Positions 49,797 to 60,341 of a DNA stretch of 64,000 nucleotides are shown piece after piece. This DNA comes from Symbiodinium sp. CCMP2592. Its lineage: Eukaryota; Sar; Dinophyceae; Suessiales; Symbiodiniaceae. How positions within the stretch are numbered: the stretch's first letter is position 1; the number at the start of each line of letters is the position of its first letter. Location of the stretch: the NCBI GenBank assembly GCA_905221615.1, contig CAJNDT010003112.1, positions 1,460,315 to 1,524,314 of the forward strand. The letters are read 5' to 3'. The translations under genes were made by a program, and so were the position numbers. The notes under the pieces were generated by a model, which did no database searches, was not told where the DNA came from, and was given only the letters and a program-made list of their open reading frames with translations.

Positions 49797-49985
49797 GCGC
49801 AGACATTTTGAGGGCTTCGGAAAATGGCAAGTGTCCGGCTTTACACACGAAAATTGCGAGTATCTTCCTGCTGAGCAGAGTGGAGTGCTCAAACAGTGGT
49901 GTTCTCCCCGCTGTTCTGTTACTGAGTTGTCCTTAAGCCCTTTGAAAAGTATTTACTATTACGGCTCTCTACAAAATAGTAGGTG
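49797..49985 (+). CDS. Candidate exon
   Basis: After CTCGGCGCAG|A reads HFEGFGKWQVSGFTHENCEY, LPAEQSGVLKQWCSPRCSVT, ELSLSPLKSIYYYGSLQN and stop. Confidence 0.4.
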
Positions 49986-50095
49986 AAATCAAAAAGCTCC
50001 CGAAGGACAACCCAGATTATCATTGCACTGGATGTTGTGTTGGCACCTAGAGCCGCACTGCTGTGGCACTTGGATGCACCTGGACCTCTAGGATG
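49986..50095 (+). CDS. Candidate exon
   Basis: RTTQIIIALDVVLAPRAALL then WHLDAPGPLG and TGA. Hydrophobic. No family recognised. Confidence 0.4.
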
Positions 50096-50111
50096 AGCTT
50101 CTTCATGCTTA

Positions 50112-50221
50112 TACTACAGGGGCAATACTAGTTAGAATAGTGTTTTGCGGTGTATTATACTGTAATTAAATATAACAAGGAATCCCCAAAATAGGGTGGT
50201 AATTCTGTAGGCCCCTATATG
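50112..50221. mobile_element. Family G element
   Basis: CTACAGGGGCAATACTAGTT ... TCTGTAGGCCCCTATAT; core AACAAGGAATCCCCAAAA. Confidence 0.7.
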
Positions 50222-50275
50222 ACCCCAAAACCATCTCTTCGATGTCATGGGGCTAGGCGTAGGTTGCCGGAGCAG

Positions 50276-50500
50276 GGCAGCACAGCAGCCAGCATTTGTT
50301 TGGAGCTCACCACGTGCCTCAGAGACAGAAAGACGGTCTGCTTGGAGGGTCGGGTAAGTAGGTAGTAAGTAGACTTATAAGTACCCTAAGAGGGACCCTA
50401 ATTGGGGTTATGGTACTTATAAGTCCCTAGAATAACCAGTTACTAAGTCCCCCAACCCTCGAAGTGGGGGTTTCAGAGCCTTCAGAAACTGTGGTTGCGG
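50276..50500 (+). CDS. Two exons around family A copy 9
   Basis: 50276-50335 (QHSSQHLFGAHHVPQRQK) ends GACG|GTCTGC; 50477-50500 (EPSETVVA) after GGGTTTCAG. In phase. The intron (141 nt) is the family A element plus about 10 bp. Confidence 0.45.
50339..50466. mobile_element. Family A element, copy 9 (diverged)
   Basis: GCTTGGAGGGTCGGGTAAGT ... AAGTCCCCCAACCCTCGAAG. Confidence 0.75.
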
Positions 50501-50711
50501 GTGTAGGGGATTTTAGGGTCAGCTTTTCGTAGGGGATTTTAGGGTCAGCTTTTCCAGATTGGGGGATGAGATCCCCTTATAAGAACCTTTCGAAAACCCT
50601 CTGAAGGCCCAGAGCGCCCCTTTCGAACGCACTTCTTTCGTCGTCGCACTTACGAAACAGTAAGCCATAAAGCCACCAGCCTGGAAAAGCCTGTCACAAC
50701 CCTGTCAACTT

Positions 50712-50814
50712 CGGAGTTTCCCAAAATAAGGGACCCTAATATGGTACCCTAAACAGTAGGAACCTTATTCTAAGGACCCCAGAATAAGGTACCCCTACTT
50801 TTCGGAAACTCCCA
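50712..50814. mobile_element. Inverted-repeat element, family C
   Basis: CGGAGTTTCCCAAAATAAGG ... TTTTCGGAAACTCCCA. Reversed relative to copy 1. Confidence 0.8.
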
Positions 50815-50905
50815 GTTCAGCCCCTAGCACCCAACCCTGACGATGACAGCGTAGACCCCCAACCAAGGCAAGAGCACCTACCACCCAAGGTTTACAATAG
50901 GGTCA

Positions 50906-50992
50906 TTACCTGGACCCCAAAAGTATGTAGAATAATGGCCTTTGATAGGTTTTGGGCCACTATTTTACCTACCCTTTGGGGGTTTAGGTAAG
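50906..50992. mobile_element. Inverted-repeat element, single copy
   Basis: TTACCTGGACCCCAAAAGTA against ACCCTTTGGGGGTTTAGGTA (complementary with a few mismatches). Confidence 0.65.
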
Positions 50993-51289
50993 AAGTAGAA
51001 CGCGGTTTTCAGGACACATTTATACTCTAATCAGGAACCCTAAAGACTAATATTACCAGTCAGTCCCTATATTATTGCAGGAGCACCCATTTTTGCTGCC
51101 CAACTGGTTACATAAGCCTTTCATACCTCAGCTCCTGCTTGAACCCAAAACCACCCATAACTCCCCTAAAACAATTGGTAGAAGCCCCTTACAACACCTT
51201 TGCTTAATACTACCCTGCGGCAAGAATGCTTCTTTCAAGGTGACGATCAACCGTAAACCACACCAAACCGTAAACCTTAAAACTTAGAC

Positions 51290-51780
51290 CCTCAACCTCT
51301 AGATCTTAAACCCTAATTAAACCCTCAACCCCAACCTCAAAGGTCGACCCAGACGCTAAACCGAGGCAGCCCAGGGTGCAAGGCTTCCAGGGGACCCTCG
51401 GGCAGCGCTCGCGAGGAAAGGGTCGGAGAGTCTGCGAGCTCAGCCTCCCAGTGAGTTTAGGGCTCCCCTGAAGGTTTAGGGTTTAAGGCTTAAGGTTTAG
51501 GGTTTAGGGGTTTAGGGTTGGGCTCCCCTGGGGGTTTAGGGTTTAAGGTTTCTTTTTTTTAAACATCTTTTTAGGGTTTAAGGTCTGGGCTCCAGGGCTC
51601 CATTGCTTAGGGCTCTAGGGTTCTGGGGCTCTTGGGGGTTTGGGGTTCTAGGGCTCTAAGATTCCAGGGTTTAGCGTTTGGGGTTTACTCTCACAGGGCT
51701 TCATTGGTGGCTCTGTGGGTTCTGCGGAGGTTTTGCAAGGCTTCGAAGGTTTACCCACAGTCTTTGTAGGGACTAAGGCT
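51290..51780 (+). repeat. Telomere-like tracts, no gene seen
   Basis: TTTAGGG and GGGCTCCCCTGGGGGTTTAG-like units, the latter a ~50-bp duplication at 51460-51560. Confidence 0.55.
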
Positions 51781-52215
51781 AAGGTTTAGCCAGGGAGCCC
51801 AGTACCCCTGAATTCGGGGAATGTGCTTCAAAAAGACAAAGTATAGTAAGAAGTTGATGGTTCGAGGGTGTCGGGATGTAGAGTGTGAAGGGGACGAACG
51901 GGGCTTCTAAGGGCGCTGAATGGCCAGCACGGCTCTGATCTTCGGGTGTGCAGACGATGCGGTCAGGTGTCAGCTTAAAGAATTTATTCCTGCGTGGGTC
52001 GGGGAGCTGGGGTAAGCTATAGTAGCCTGCAATGAGGATAGAGGCGTCAGCGTCCCCGATGCCAACAGCACCTGCAGACCCAGATCGGATGATGGGATGT
52101 TCCGATTTCAAGTTGAAGTTCTTGCACCACCATCTGGTGAGAGCTCGGGCACTGGGGAACAAGTTGAATTCAACATGGGACCAGGATGGCTTAGCTGATG
52201 TCTGAAAGGAAAGCT
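51779..52215 (-). CDS. Candidate long exon
   Basis: From TTTCAG|A: TSAKPSWSHVEFNLFPSARA, LTRWWCKNFNLKSEHPIIRS, GSAGAVGIGDADASILIAGY, YSLPQLPDPRRNKFFKLTPD. The C-terminal part (AHSPNSGVLGSL) is family L-derived sequence, so the real exon probably ends earlier. Length within chance. Confidence 0.35.
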
Positions 52216-52739
52216 CTTCAAGTGTAGGAGCTTAGGACTTTGAGCACACACTCAAGCGGACTTAGTCTCTTGGCTTCAGGTTCGTAAGCGGAACTGCCCA
52301 CCCAACCCACCTGAAGACTAACTGGCCGAAGGTCAAAAATTTGCTTGGGGCTAACAAGGACTGTAAGCGCTGCTCCGCTACCCATCGCCAAAAGCAGAAA
52401 TGAGGCAAGGGGGTTGATGACTGTTTGAAGGAATTTCGGACCCTTAAGCTAGTTTGAAACATAAGACCTGATCATTCGTTCGTCCAGCTTACCCTAGGGC
52501 TGCAGGTACCTAAATAGTAGTTGTCTGACCATACATGTTGTAACAAAGTAACGGATTGTTTCAATAACTGGAGCCCTCGGGCAAATTCGCCGAGGAGCTG
52601 CGTGAGCAGAGCCAGCAAAGATCTCGAAAAGGACTCCTGGGTCAGTGGGCTTAAGGTTGCGGTTTGAGGGTTTAGGGGTGAGCCCGACAGATTTACGGCC
52701 TAGGGTGTATACTTCAGGGGCTGGGGTCAAGGGCTAGGT

Positions 52740-53890
52740 TGTTATTTTAAAGGTGTTACCGTCATAATAAGCGCAAGAGCAAGTATGATTGTGTTGGTGG
52801 TTTGTCAGTACTCCTGTCGTGACTATGGTTACTATAGACTAGATGCCTCGTTGCTGCCATCTCCCACTCGCAACCTTCTCGTTGAGCCCGAAATCCGGCG
52901 GCCCTGGAATCCTAGACCGTGAGATACCCCAGGCCCGAAGCCGTAAATCTTGAACCCTCACCGTGAGGCTTGCTGCGTAGACCCCAAACCCTGAGCCCTT
53001 AACCCGAAACACTGAAGCCTGAGCCCCCAAAACTCGTCGCATGCCTGAATAGTACTAGTCCCTAGAGCTTCCATTATGCTTAAAGAAAACTCTCATACAC
53101 CAAAACCCTGCTCAAACTATCTAGCATTTCAGGGCCCTAAACTATACTACCATATAGCCTGTGATGCAACAAGCAACAAGACAACATGGAAACACGACAC
53201 CTGCAACACTTAAGGCAAGCTTACCCCCCGCCCCCCCGAAACCCTAAACTCCTAAACCCTAAACCGCTAAACCGTTAAACCCTAAACTTTTAAACCCTCA
53301 AACTTCAGCCCTCCTGCCCCGACGTTAAAACCCTAAGCCCGACCACCCACCTGACCTGCTCTCATCAACGACCTCAGAAGCTTCCCTCATGCAAGAAGCC
53401 TTAGAGCCCCCCCCCGAGACCCCGGACCCCTGAATACCGAAAACAACACAGTCCTAGACTACCCCTTCGTTCGGATTTCACATGAGAAAGCTGTAACAAT
53501 ACAACAGCCCTATCATAATACCATGATGATACGGCAATACGATAGCACTATAATACGATGCTATAATACTAGAGCTCTTATACTATGGACTATGATGTTG
53601 TGACACTATAATGATCCGACATCAAGGGGTCGAGGATCCGGGCGTCATCAGCCATGCACTCAGCGACTGAGCCGGGCCCTCTGCAGGTGAGATGCCAACG
53701 ACGTAGCATTCCTGTCGCGGCGAGGGCTGGAGGTTATTGGGTTTAAACCTCAGCCCTAAATTACGTAAACAGCTATAGGCGTAGGCTACGGTTTCTGGCT
53801 GAAGGGCAATGGATAAGAACTTAAAAACCGGTAAAACGAACTTAGATCTTCGGGTTCAGCATAGACGGGTTACTGCTGCTCTTGGCTATT
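52740..53890. other. No gene seen
   Basis: Degenerate telomere-like motifs, a C-run at 53225-53240, and CATGATAATACGA-type AT-rich repeats at 53510-53610. Confidence 0.4.
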
Positions 53891-53982
53891 GAATGTCGGG
53901 GTGTCCAGACGAAAAAGGATTCACAGATGCATTGACAAGACTTGGCAAGGAAGTTTCAAGTTTTGGCTTCCCCTGGACCTCC

Positions 53983-54283
53983 AGTTACCTGAATAGTATA
54001 GGGTACTATATTCTGTACCCAAGTTACCTGAAAGTAGGTTACCAACCATATATTCCGTACCCAAGTTACCTGAATACTAGGTTACTGACCATACTTTCTG
54101 TACCCAAGTTACCTGAATAGTAGGTTACTAACCACATACATTCTGTACCCAAGTCACCTGAATAGTAGGTTACTAGCCATACATTCTGTACCCAAGTTTC
54201 CTGATAGTAGGCTACTGAGCATACATTCTGTACTCAAGTTACCTGAAAGTAGGGTACTAACCATAGATTCTGTACCCAACTAA
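53983..54283. repeat. ~43-bp tandem repeat, seven units
   Basis: AGTTACCTGAATAGTAGGTT then ACTAACCATACATTCTGTAC; units start at 53983, 54022, 54064, 54107, 54152, 54195, 54237. Confidence 0.9.
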
Positions 54284-54293
54284 CCCAATATTT

Positions 54294-54402
54294 AGGTGGG
54301 CGGTTGTCAAAATCATAGTCCCTTGTGGGGTACCCTAACTAATGGGTGCCGTATTATAATAATGTTCCAAAAAGAGACCCTCACATTGACAACCACCCAG
54401 GT
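54294..54402. mobile_element. Inverted-repeat element, family B, copy 5
   Basis: AGGTGGGCGGTTGTCAAAAT ... TTGACAACCACCCAGG. Confidence 0.8.
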
Positions 54403-54408
54403 ATCTGG

Positions 54409-54492
54409 AGCCCCTAATATAGTACCCTAAGTAGTAGGATCCTTATTATAGGGACCCCCAAATAAGGTACCCCTAATTTTCGGAAACTCCCA
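54409..54492. mobile_element. Family C element, left-truncated
   Basis: Starts at GAGCCCCTAATATAGTACCC, ends TTTTCGGAAACTCCCAT. Six bases from family B copy 5. Confidence 0.75.
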
Positions 54493-54580
54493 TATTTAGA
54501 GGTCTAGAGCTCCGTTGCGGGTTTAGGGGGTTGGGTCTCGCAGTCGGTACGTGTCACTCTGGGGGTTCTACAACCGGGAG

Positions 54581-54668
54581 GATCCAAAAGTAGATCCCTT
54601 AATGGGGGGTTCCTATAAAGTACCCTTTGTAGTATAGGCCCCAAATTAGGGGATCTGCTTTCTAGATC
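54581..54668. mobile_element. Inverted-repeat element, single copy
   Basis: GATCCAAAAGTAGATCCCTT against AGGGGATCTGCTTTCTAGATC-type complement. Confidence 0.6.
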
Positions 54669-54759
54669 AGCCGGCATTCCGGAATGCTTGTGCTGTTCTT
54701 TCTCCAAGTGCCTCCGGAAGTACACTGCGACGATGCAGTCTTGCTTTATGATTCATTCT

Positions 54760-55420
54760 GTCTGTGAGAAAGCTAGCACTGCAGACTGTTGGCAGCTTGC
54801 GGATTATGGCGTGCTGCACCGTGGTTGCGAAAAGATGCATGGACCCTGACAGCAATACGCCTAGAAATACTAGCAAGCTAGGACATGCTAGGACTCTCGG
54901 CCATCGGACAAGTAGACAACAAGCTCATGTTCACGTTATGCACATAAACAATCAATTGCATGCATACTACACGTTCACGTGTGGTTTAGCAGACAAGGCG
55001 ACGATAAGTCCATGTTCACGCTATATAAATAAACAATCAACTGCATGGATCCTACACGTTCAAGTGTGGTTTAGCAGACACGCCGACGTATTCGATCTTG
55101 GCAGTATAAACATTCGAGTACTGCATGTGCTGCCGGGGTTCCGGGTACTGCGAGGCCAGGCGTAGCTTGAAGATCAGCCCCTTCAGCTTATCCTCTCGCC
55201 AGTGGCTGATGGTCTGTCGAAGTTATGGGGCTTGTGGTGGGGGCTTTACGTTTCTGAGTTTTGGGGGTAGCTATGGCCTGGAATTGTATGGCAGCTCGTG
55301 GAAGGAGTTTGGTAACTGAAGTGACGCATTTGGGGGGTTCCAGGTTTCGGGTGTCAGGCGAGATATTGTGCTGGCCAGCATTCCGGCCGTTATGCGTTGC
55401 GATAATCGCCAAGGCTTAAC
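54760..55420. other. Coding-like frames, not resolved
   Basis: Plus frame 54764-55165 (KRCMDPDSNTPRNTSKLGHA) and a ~75-bp imperfect direct duplication at 54925-55070 (CAATCAACTGCATG / GTGGTTTAGCAGACA). No splice model reached. Confidence 0.3.
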
Positions 55421-55759
55421 CCTAAGGGTCCAAGTAGTCCGTATTTATGGCTTTAGGTACCGAAAAAGCCACAGAAGTCCTATAATACTGAATAAATGGA
55501 CTCTTAAACCAAACTTACAACTAGCATCCATCAAAACCTTCATCCGCAGACTTTGTCGACACCACAACTGACAGTCCCTTCTGAATTTTTTTGGACCAGG
55601 TCCATGATCTCGTTGCCTCAAGCCTGACCCCTAAACGCTACAGCCCCGAGCAAGCCCTATCCCGATGACGGTCCAGCGCAGCAAAAAGCTCTGCATCTTC
55701 ACTGGCTCCATCCGCCTCGGGTCATGCTGGGCTTCGGATCCCTGTAACTTCCACACCAG

Positions 55760-56171
55760 GCTTATGATAAGAGCCTACGCAGTAGTCGGTCATGGTAACA
55801 TAAGGTACTTAAAGGATCATGGGACTTAGTAACTAGGGCTAAAACTAGGGTAACTATACTTATAACTTATAACCCCAATTAAGGTACTTATAACCTTACT
55901 TACTAAGCCCCATGATCCTCCAAGTAGGGTGTGTGGAAGTCTAGGTCTTGGGCTGAAGGATTACGATTCTTTGGTTTTCAGTTTGCGCAAGGGTACTGTG
56001 CTGTTACCCTCAGGCTCTAAGGACTCACATTTTAAGGCTTTTGGACCCAAAGACCATACTCTATAAGGCTTTTGGGCTATTTTCAGCCTTAGGGTTAGTC
56101 TGTTGTGACTGCCAGCGCTTTCCTCGATGTCCTGGGCCAAGTCTCTAGCAGTTTCTGTCCCTGAACCCTGA
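55760..56171 (+). CDS. Three-exon gene end, family A intron
   Basis: 55760-55804: LMIRAYAVVGHGNIR; 55928-55992: VCGSLGLGLKDYDSLVFSLR K; 56116-56171: ALSSMSWAKSLAVSVPEP and TGA. Phases agree at both junctions. Intron 1 (55805-55927, 123 nt) is exactly family A copy 10, AAG|GTACTT...AAGTAG|G. Intron 2 contains family H copy 3. No family recognised. Confidence 0.65.
55805..55927 (+). mobile_element. Family A element as an intron, copy 10
   Basis: GTACTTAAAGGATCATGGGA ... CCCCATGATCCTCCAAGTAG. GT and AG are the first and last bases. Confidence 0.9.
56006..56096. mobile_element. Inverted-repeat element, family H, copy 3 (reversed)
   Basis: ACCCTCAGGCTCTAAGGACT ... TTTTCAGCCTTAGGGT; core AAGGCTTTTGGGCTA. 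In intron 2 of the gene at 55760-56171. Confidence 0.7.
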
Positions 56172-56192
56172 ACAGGAAGCCCTAAATTGCCT

Positions 56193-56207
56193 GGGGGGGG
56201 GGGGGGG
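56193..56207 (+). repeat. G15 homopolymer
   Basis: Fifteen G in a row; also a possible assembly weak point. Confidence 0.95.
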
Positions 56208-56327
56208 TTGATCACTCCCGTTGAGTGAGAGTTCGGGTGTTGGTTTTACCTTGACAAAGACTCCGAAAACCAGTACTTGTTTTTCAGACAGTGACCTCAA
56301 TGCACATTGGGACTCCTGCTACAACTT

Positions 56328-56428
56328 GCCTTAACTACCACGACCGACGTTTCTGTAGGATAACTATGCATTAGGGTCCGTCATAAGAACCTACAAGTTG
56401 TAGGTTATACAAAGTCCTGCGTAAGGCA
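56328..56428. mobile_element. Degenerate family F element
   Basis: TTGCCTTAACTACCACGACC with a weak complementary right end GTAAGGCA. Confidence 0.45.
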
Positions 56429-57109
56429 TATGGCTCAACTCTCGGTTTTTGCACTCTCAAGATTCGGGGTAAGTGTAGACTTCTCTGCACAACACTTATT
56501 AGGAAGTCATGGCTCTAAACCCGAAAACTTCCCAACCTAAGCCGAGACCCCAACCTTAAATCCTGAACCCAAACACGAAACACGCTAAACGCCGGAAACC
56601 TACGCTCTTCTTGGTGATGCTCTGCATACCAAAGCACCGGTGACGGTGTGCTGTCTGTCTCACTGGTGGACTGCTCCTCTTCGAGGCTGTGTTTGCGAGA
56701 TTCGAGCCGTGGGGTACTCTTTTTTACCATAACCGTTCAGGCATTAATTTTAGTATGTTAGATTAAGTTATCTAGTATATTACCGTCTATAATTTAATTT
56801 CGATTGTATACTAACGTCATGCAGGTGTAGAGTCTTGGCACTTAGGGGTTTCAGGCTCATGGGTGCCAGGCTCTGAGGTATAGGAGTCAACTCTTATTGT
56901 TGTTGATAATACTATCCTTGGTTATTATTATTGGTAGTGGTATTTTTCGTAGTTAGTAGAACTTTGACTAGAACTAGAGTGAGTTGGAGGGGCGGTGTAA
57001 ATTACCGGGCGTGCCTTCCAGGACTTCTTGACAAGGGACCCTCCTTACTTGCTGGAAGTAAGCTCCCTGGTGTTCAGATGAAGCCTAAACCTCAAGACCG
57101 AAATCCGAA

Positions 57110-57520
57110 AGCTTAAACCCCAAAGCCCGAAACCATGACGCCTGAGGCTCGAAACCTTCAACCCCAAGCCCTAAGCTCCAAACCCAAAACCCCCAAACCC
57201 CTAAAGACTAAGCCGTAAAGCCCGAACCCTTGCGTCCTGCAGCAGGCGATCGACGGCCTCCAAGACCAAGTCCTCTTGGCTCTTGTGCGGCTTTGGGGTT
57301 CTTTCGTGGGTTCAAGAGTTTTAGAGGTTTAGGGTTTCAGGCTTAGGGTTGAGGGCTTTTTGCGGGTCAGGGGTGTAGGGGTTTGAACATACAGAAGGAA
57401 ACCGACATAAGGGGCCCTACAAAGGTGGGTTTAGAGGGCCCAGGCAGGGGTTTAGGGGTTTAAACTTTCGGGTTTAGGGCTTCGAGTTTAGCCGCAAAAC
57501 CCAAAACCCTTATGGCTTTG
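57110..57520. repeat. Telomere-like sequence, no gene seen
   Basis: C-rich motifs to 57220, G-rich motifs 57320-57500; between them a short GC-rich part at 57235-57300. Confidence 0.5.
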
Positions 57521-57690
57521 CGTTTTGGATTTAGAGCTCTGGGGTGGAGCTTCGTTTGGGCTTCGCGGCTGTAAGTGTAAAGTAATCTACGGCCTTAACA
57601 ATTTGAGCCGGGGCTTTGAAGGACCGTTATATTTATGGTATGCTAGTACAGGGACTACGAGCGTGTACTGTCTGCAATTATTCCGAGCAG

Positions 57691-57762
57691 AGAAGTCTAG
57701 GGTCGAGGAAACAAGGGCTTCGAGTTTTCACGGCCCTTCGAGGTTGAGGCAGTGGGGATGTA
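57691..57762 (+). CDS. Candidate exon with GTAAGC donor
   Basis: KSRVEETRASSFHGPSRLRQ then WGC, from TTCCGAGCAG|A to A|GTAAGC. Confidence 0.5.
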
Positions 57763-57905
57763 GTAAGCCCTGATTGTAAACACACTTTTGTGATGTAATG
57801 GCCTGAACACTCGGAAAATTGAAAAAAGACACTCATGAAATGCTTGTGTTTTGTTTGGTCTTTTGTTTTGGTTGGTGCAAATCAGTCCTCCATGCCCTTT
57901 CCCAG

Positions 57906-58058
57906 GAGCCTTGGCGAATGGCTTCGGCTCAAAACCCTCCACCGTTGAACCCTAGCCCCGACATCATGGACTTGCAAGCGGCCGTTTCTAAAGCTTTGAT
58001 AGACAGAAAGCAGCTTAGGCTCCTGCCGGCACCCTTGCGTATGCACCCCACACCCTAA
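57906..58058 (+). CDS. Probable C-terminal exon
   Basis: After CATGCCCTTTCCCAG|G reads EPWRMASAQNPPPLNPSPDI, MDLQAAVSKALIDRKQLRLL, PAPLRMHPTP and TAA (in a telomere-like repeat). Another frame would fit the phase of 57691-57762 better. Confidence 0.45.
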   Translation, partial: EPWRMASAQNPPPLNPSPDIMDLQAAVSKALIDRKQLRLLPAPLRMHPTP

Positions 58059-58620
58059 ACTCTGCAAAACTGATCCCCGTTGTCCGAAGCCCCACATCCT
58101 CAAAACACGAGCCCAAGCATAAGAACCCTAGAAGCACATCAAAACTAGCAATTCTTTACACCCTACCGCACTAAATCCTGAAACCCAAGCCCCCTCACTA
58201 GTTCGAGATGCTTCCGACTCGTGAGCCCGGCGTACTGAAAGAAATCGCGTGTTGGGGATATTGCCTCCGACTGAGGGTTCTTGAGGTATTTGGGGTCTCA
58301 GGGCCTTTGAGCATTAGCCCAAGGGTTTTGCGGATCGCCTTTTTCCGTCTGAAGCTGAAGGCTTCGGGCTCAGTGTTTGGGGATACGGTCTGGTTTGCTT
58401 GTAAGGTTTACCGTATACTTCCTCCTGCTATACGAGTTAGGTTCAGCTTGAACTACCGCGAGCTACTTTTTGTGTAAGCTCCGTGTCAAACCTACAAAAC
58501 GAAATTTTGATAGTTTGTGGGTGTTGTTTAGGGCATGAGGGTGTTGGGGTTTAGGGCGAGTCTCAAGAATTGCTTCGGAAACCTCCTGATACTAAACACG
58601 CATGACGTGATGAACTGATC

Positions 58621-59262
58621 GTGGCCATATCAAGCTCCCACGGATCGTCTATTTATTTCCCTCCCGCATTACCTCGTATGTTAGCAAAGCTGTCCTCGGA
58701 GATTCACATGCCGAGCCCAGAACATTGGGACAACCCTAGTAGTCGTATTGGCTCCTGCATTTGCGGCTGTGTCTTCCTTCAAAACAGAAAACATCGCTGG
58801 CCATGGTCAAGCGGTATGCTTGGGCCACCCGAGAGGATGGCTCTGATCGCTTTAGGCGAAAAATTCGCACATACAGGAACATCATCCACTCACTGGGACG
58901 TCAGCTCATCTATCAGGTTGAACCAACCGAGCAAAGCAAGAGTGGCCATATGCGCCCTCCTCGCGTGCGAAGCGGTAACCTTTCAGCAGGCAAGTGTACC
59001 AACAGGTTGTGCGAGTAGTGGAAGTCAGATATGCCGAAAAGACGGAAACGACCCGGAGTACGGCCACTACGACAACAACAACAACAACTACACTGCTACT
59101 ACTGCTGCTCCTCCTTCTCCTCCTGGTCCCCCTCCTGCTGCTACTCCTTGCTCAAGCTTCTGGGTCTGCGCTCAGCTGTGGGGAAGGAGGGGCCATCTTT
59201 CATCATTTCCTGGCATAAAACCCACACTAAAAATGTCTTTCAATCCCTGTGAACTTAGATGA
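58621..59262 (+). CDS. Longest open frame after the RCC1 gene (213 codons), coding uncertain
   Basis: GTG-initiated frame: HMPSPEHWDNPSSRIGSCIC, PSKARVAICALLACEAVTFQ, YDNNNNNYTATTAAPPSPPG. A frame this long is expected about once by chance in six frames of 64 kb, and another frame (58761-59018) overlaps. No telomere-like repeats inside, which favours real exons. The Asn/Thr/Pro part is a CAA/CTC simple repeat. Confidence 0.35.
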   Translation: MAISSSHGSSIYFPPALPRMLAKLSSEIHMPSPEHWDNPSSRIGSCICGCVFLQNRKHRWPWSSGMLGPPERMALIALGEKFAHTGTSSTHWDVSSSIRLNQPSKARVAICALLACEAVTFQQASVPTGCASSGSQICRKDGNDPEYGHYDNNNNNYTATTAAPPSPPGPPPAATPCSSFWVCAQLWGRRGHLSSFPGIKPTLKMSFNPCELR

Positions 59263-59533
59263 CAACAGATGTGTACTTTCCTAAGGGGACACCCAGAAAA
59301 CCGACAACAGACCACAAAAAGGCCTACAACAAGACTGAGCTCAGTCGCCTGCCGGGAAAAAAGCTTGCACTCGGGGGTTTGAGGATCAAAGGTCAATAGC
59401 CCCAAACCCCAAAAACCCAAAACCGGCCCCAAAGAGTTCTCAGTGTCTTTGGGTTCACCAGTTGCTCCTGAAGGAGTGCTCCTCAAGGGCCGCTTCCCTG
59501 CTGCAACCGGGGCCCTTGCTAGAGTATTTGGGC

Positions 59534-59631
59534 TTTTCGGAAAATGGGGGACCCAAGTATAATACCTTAAATAGTAGGATCCTTGCAAAAAGGACCCCAA
59601 ATTAAGGTAACCCTAATTTCGAAAACTCCCC
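59534..59631. mobile_element. Family C element
   Basis: TTTTCGGAAAATGGGGGACC ... TAATTTCGAAAACTCCC. Confidence 0.75.
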
Positions 59632-59644
59632 TTTCGCGCTGTGC

Positions 59645-59928
59645 ATGCTGTTGCACTTGTGGCTGCTGTTTCTGCTGATGTCCGGCATGCGAGAAGATCC
59701 CAACGAAGTGACGTGTCGAAGGACACAGATCAAATCCTCAACCATGGGGGCTGGAATTTCATACTACCCGGGCTGCTCTATGCACACTACCCTTCGGGAA
59801 ACCGCTCTCTCATCATCTTCAGCTTCATGATCTCCTTAGCACCCCAAGCCAACAACCTTGTCGCTCCGACCCAAACGTCAGATTCCCGGGACCCGAAGCC
59901 CCAAACCCTTATGTATGTCAAACCCTGA
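59645..59928 (+). other. Overlapping open frames, coding uncertain
   Basis: Frame GGWNFILPGLLYAHYPSGNR then SLIIFSFMISLAPQANNLVA (59641-59928). Not resolved. Confidence 0.3.
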
Positions 59929-60020
59929 AGTAACATCTAAACACGCAACCCCAAAGTCCTGAAACCCAGGTTGAAACCGACACAGCTAAAGCCACGCTGC
60001 CGACGTCGCACAGCTTCTCC

Positions 60021-60126
60021 CGAAGGGTCCAAAGTACCAATATGGTAGAATGTAGGGTTTCTATATTAGTAATTACTATTATGATTTGGGAAAGTACTCC
60101 CCATAACAGTACCTAGGACCCTTAAG
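60021..60126. mobile_element. Inverted-repeat element, family J, copy 2
   Basis: GAAGGGTCCAAAGTACCAAT ... GTACCTAGGACCCTTAAG. Confidence 0.8.
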
Positions 60127-60284
60127 GTCTGTTTAAAGGGCATTCTAAATCAAACTCGAAACCCCTGAGCCCTCAGCCTCGGAGACAAGTCCCCAAGAAA
60201 CGCACCCCCCCAAACCCTAAAAATCGTAGGATCCAACACTCAAAAACCCGCAAAACCCTGTATCCTTCAGGATGAACCCTAAAC

Positions 60285-60341
60285 CCTAAACTCTAAACTC
60301 TAAACCCTAAACTCTAAACTCTAAACCCTAAACTCTAAACT
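60285..60341 (-). repeat. 21-bp higher-order telomere variant, three units
   Basis: Unit CCCTAAACTCTAAACTCTAA plus A, repeated about 2.7 times. Confidence 0.85.
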
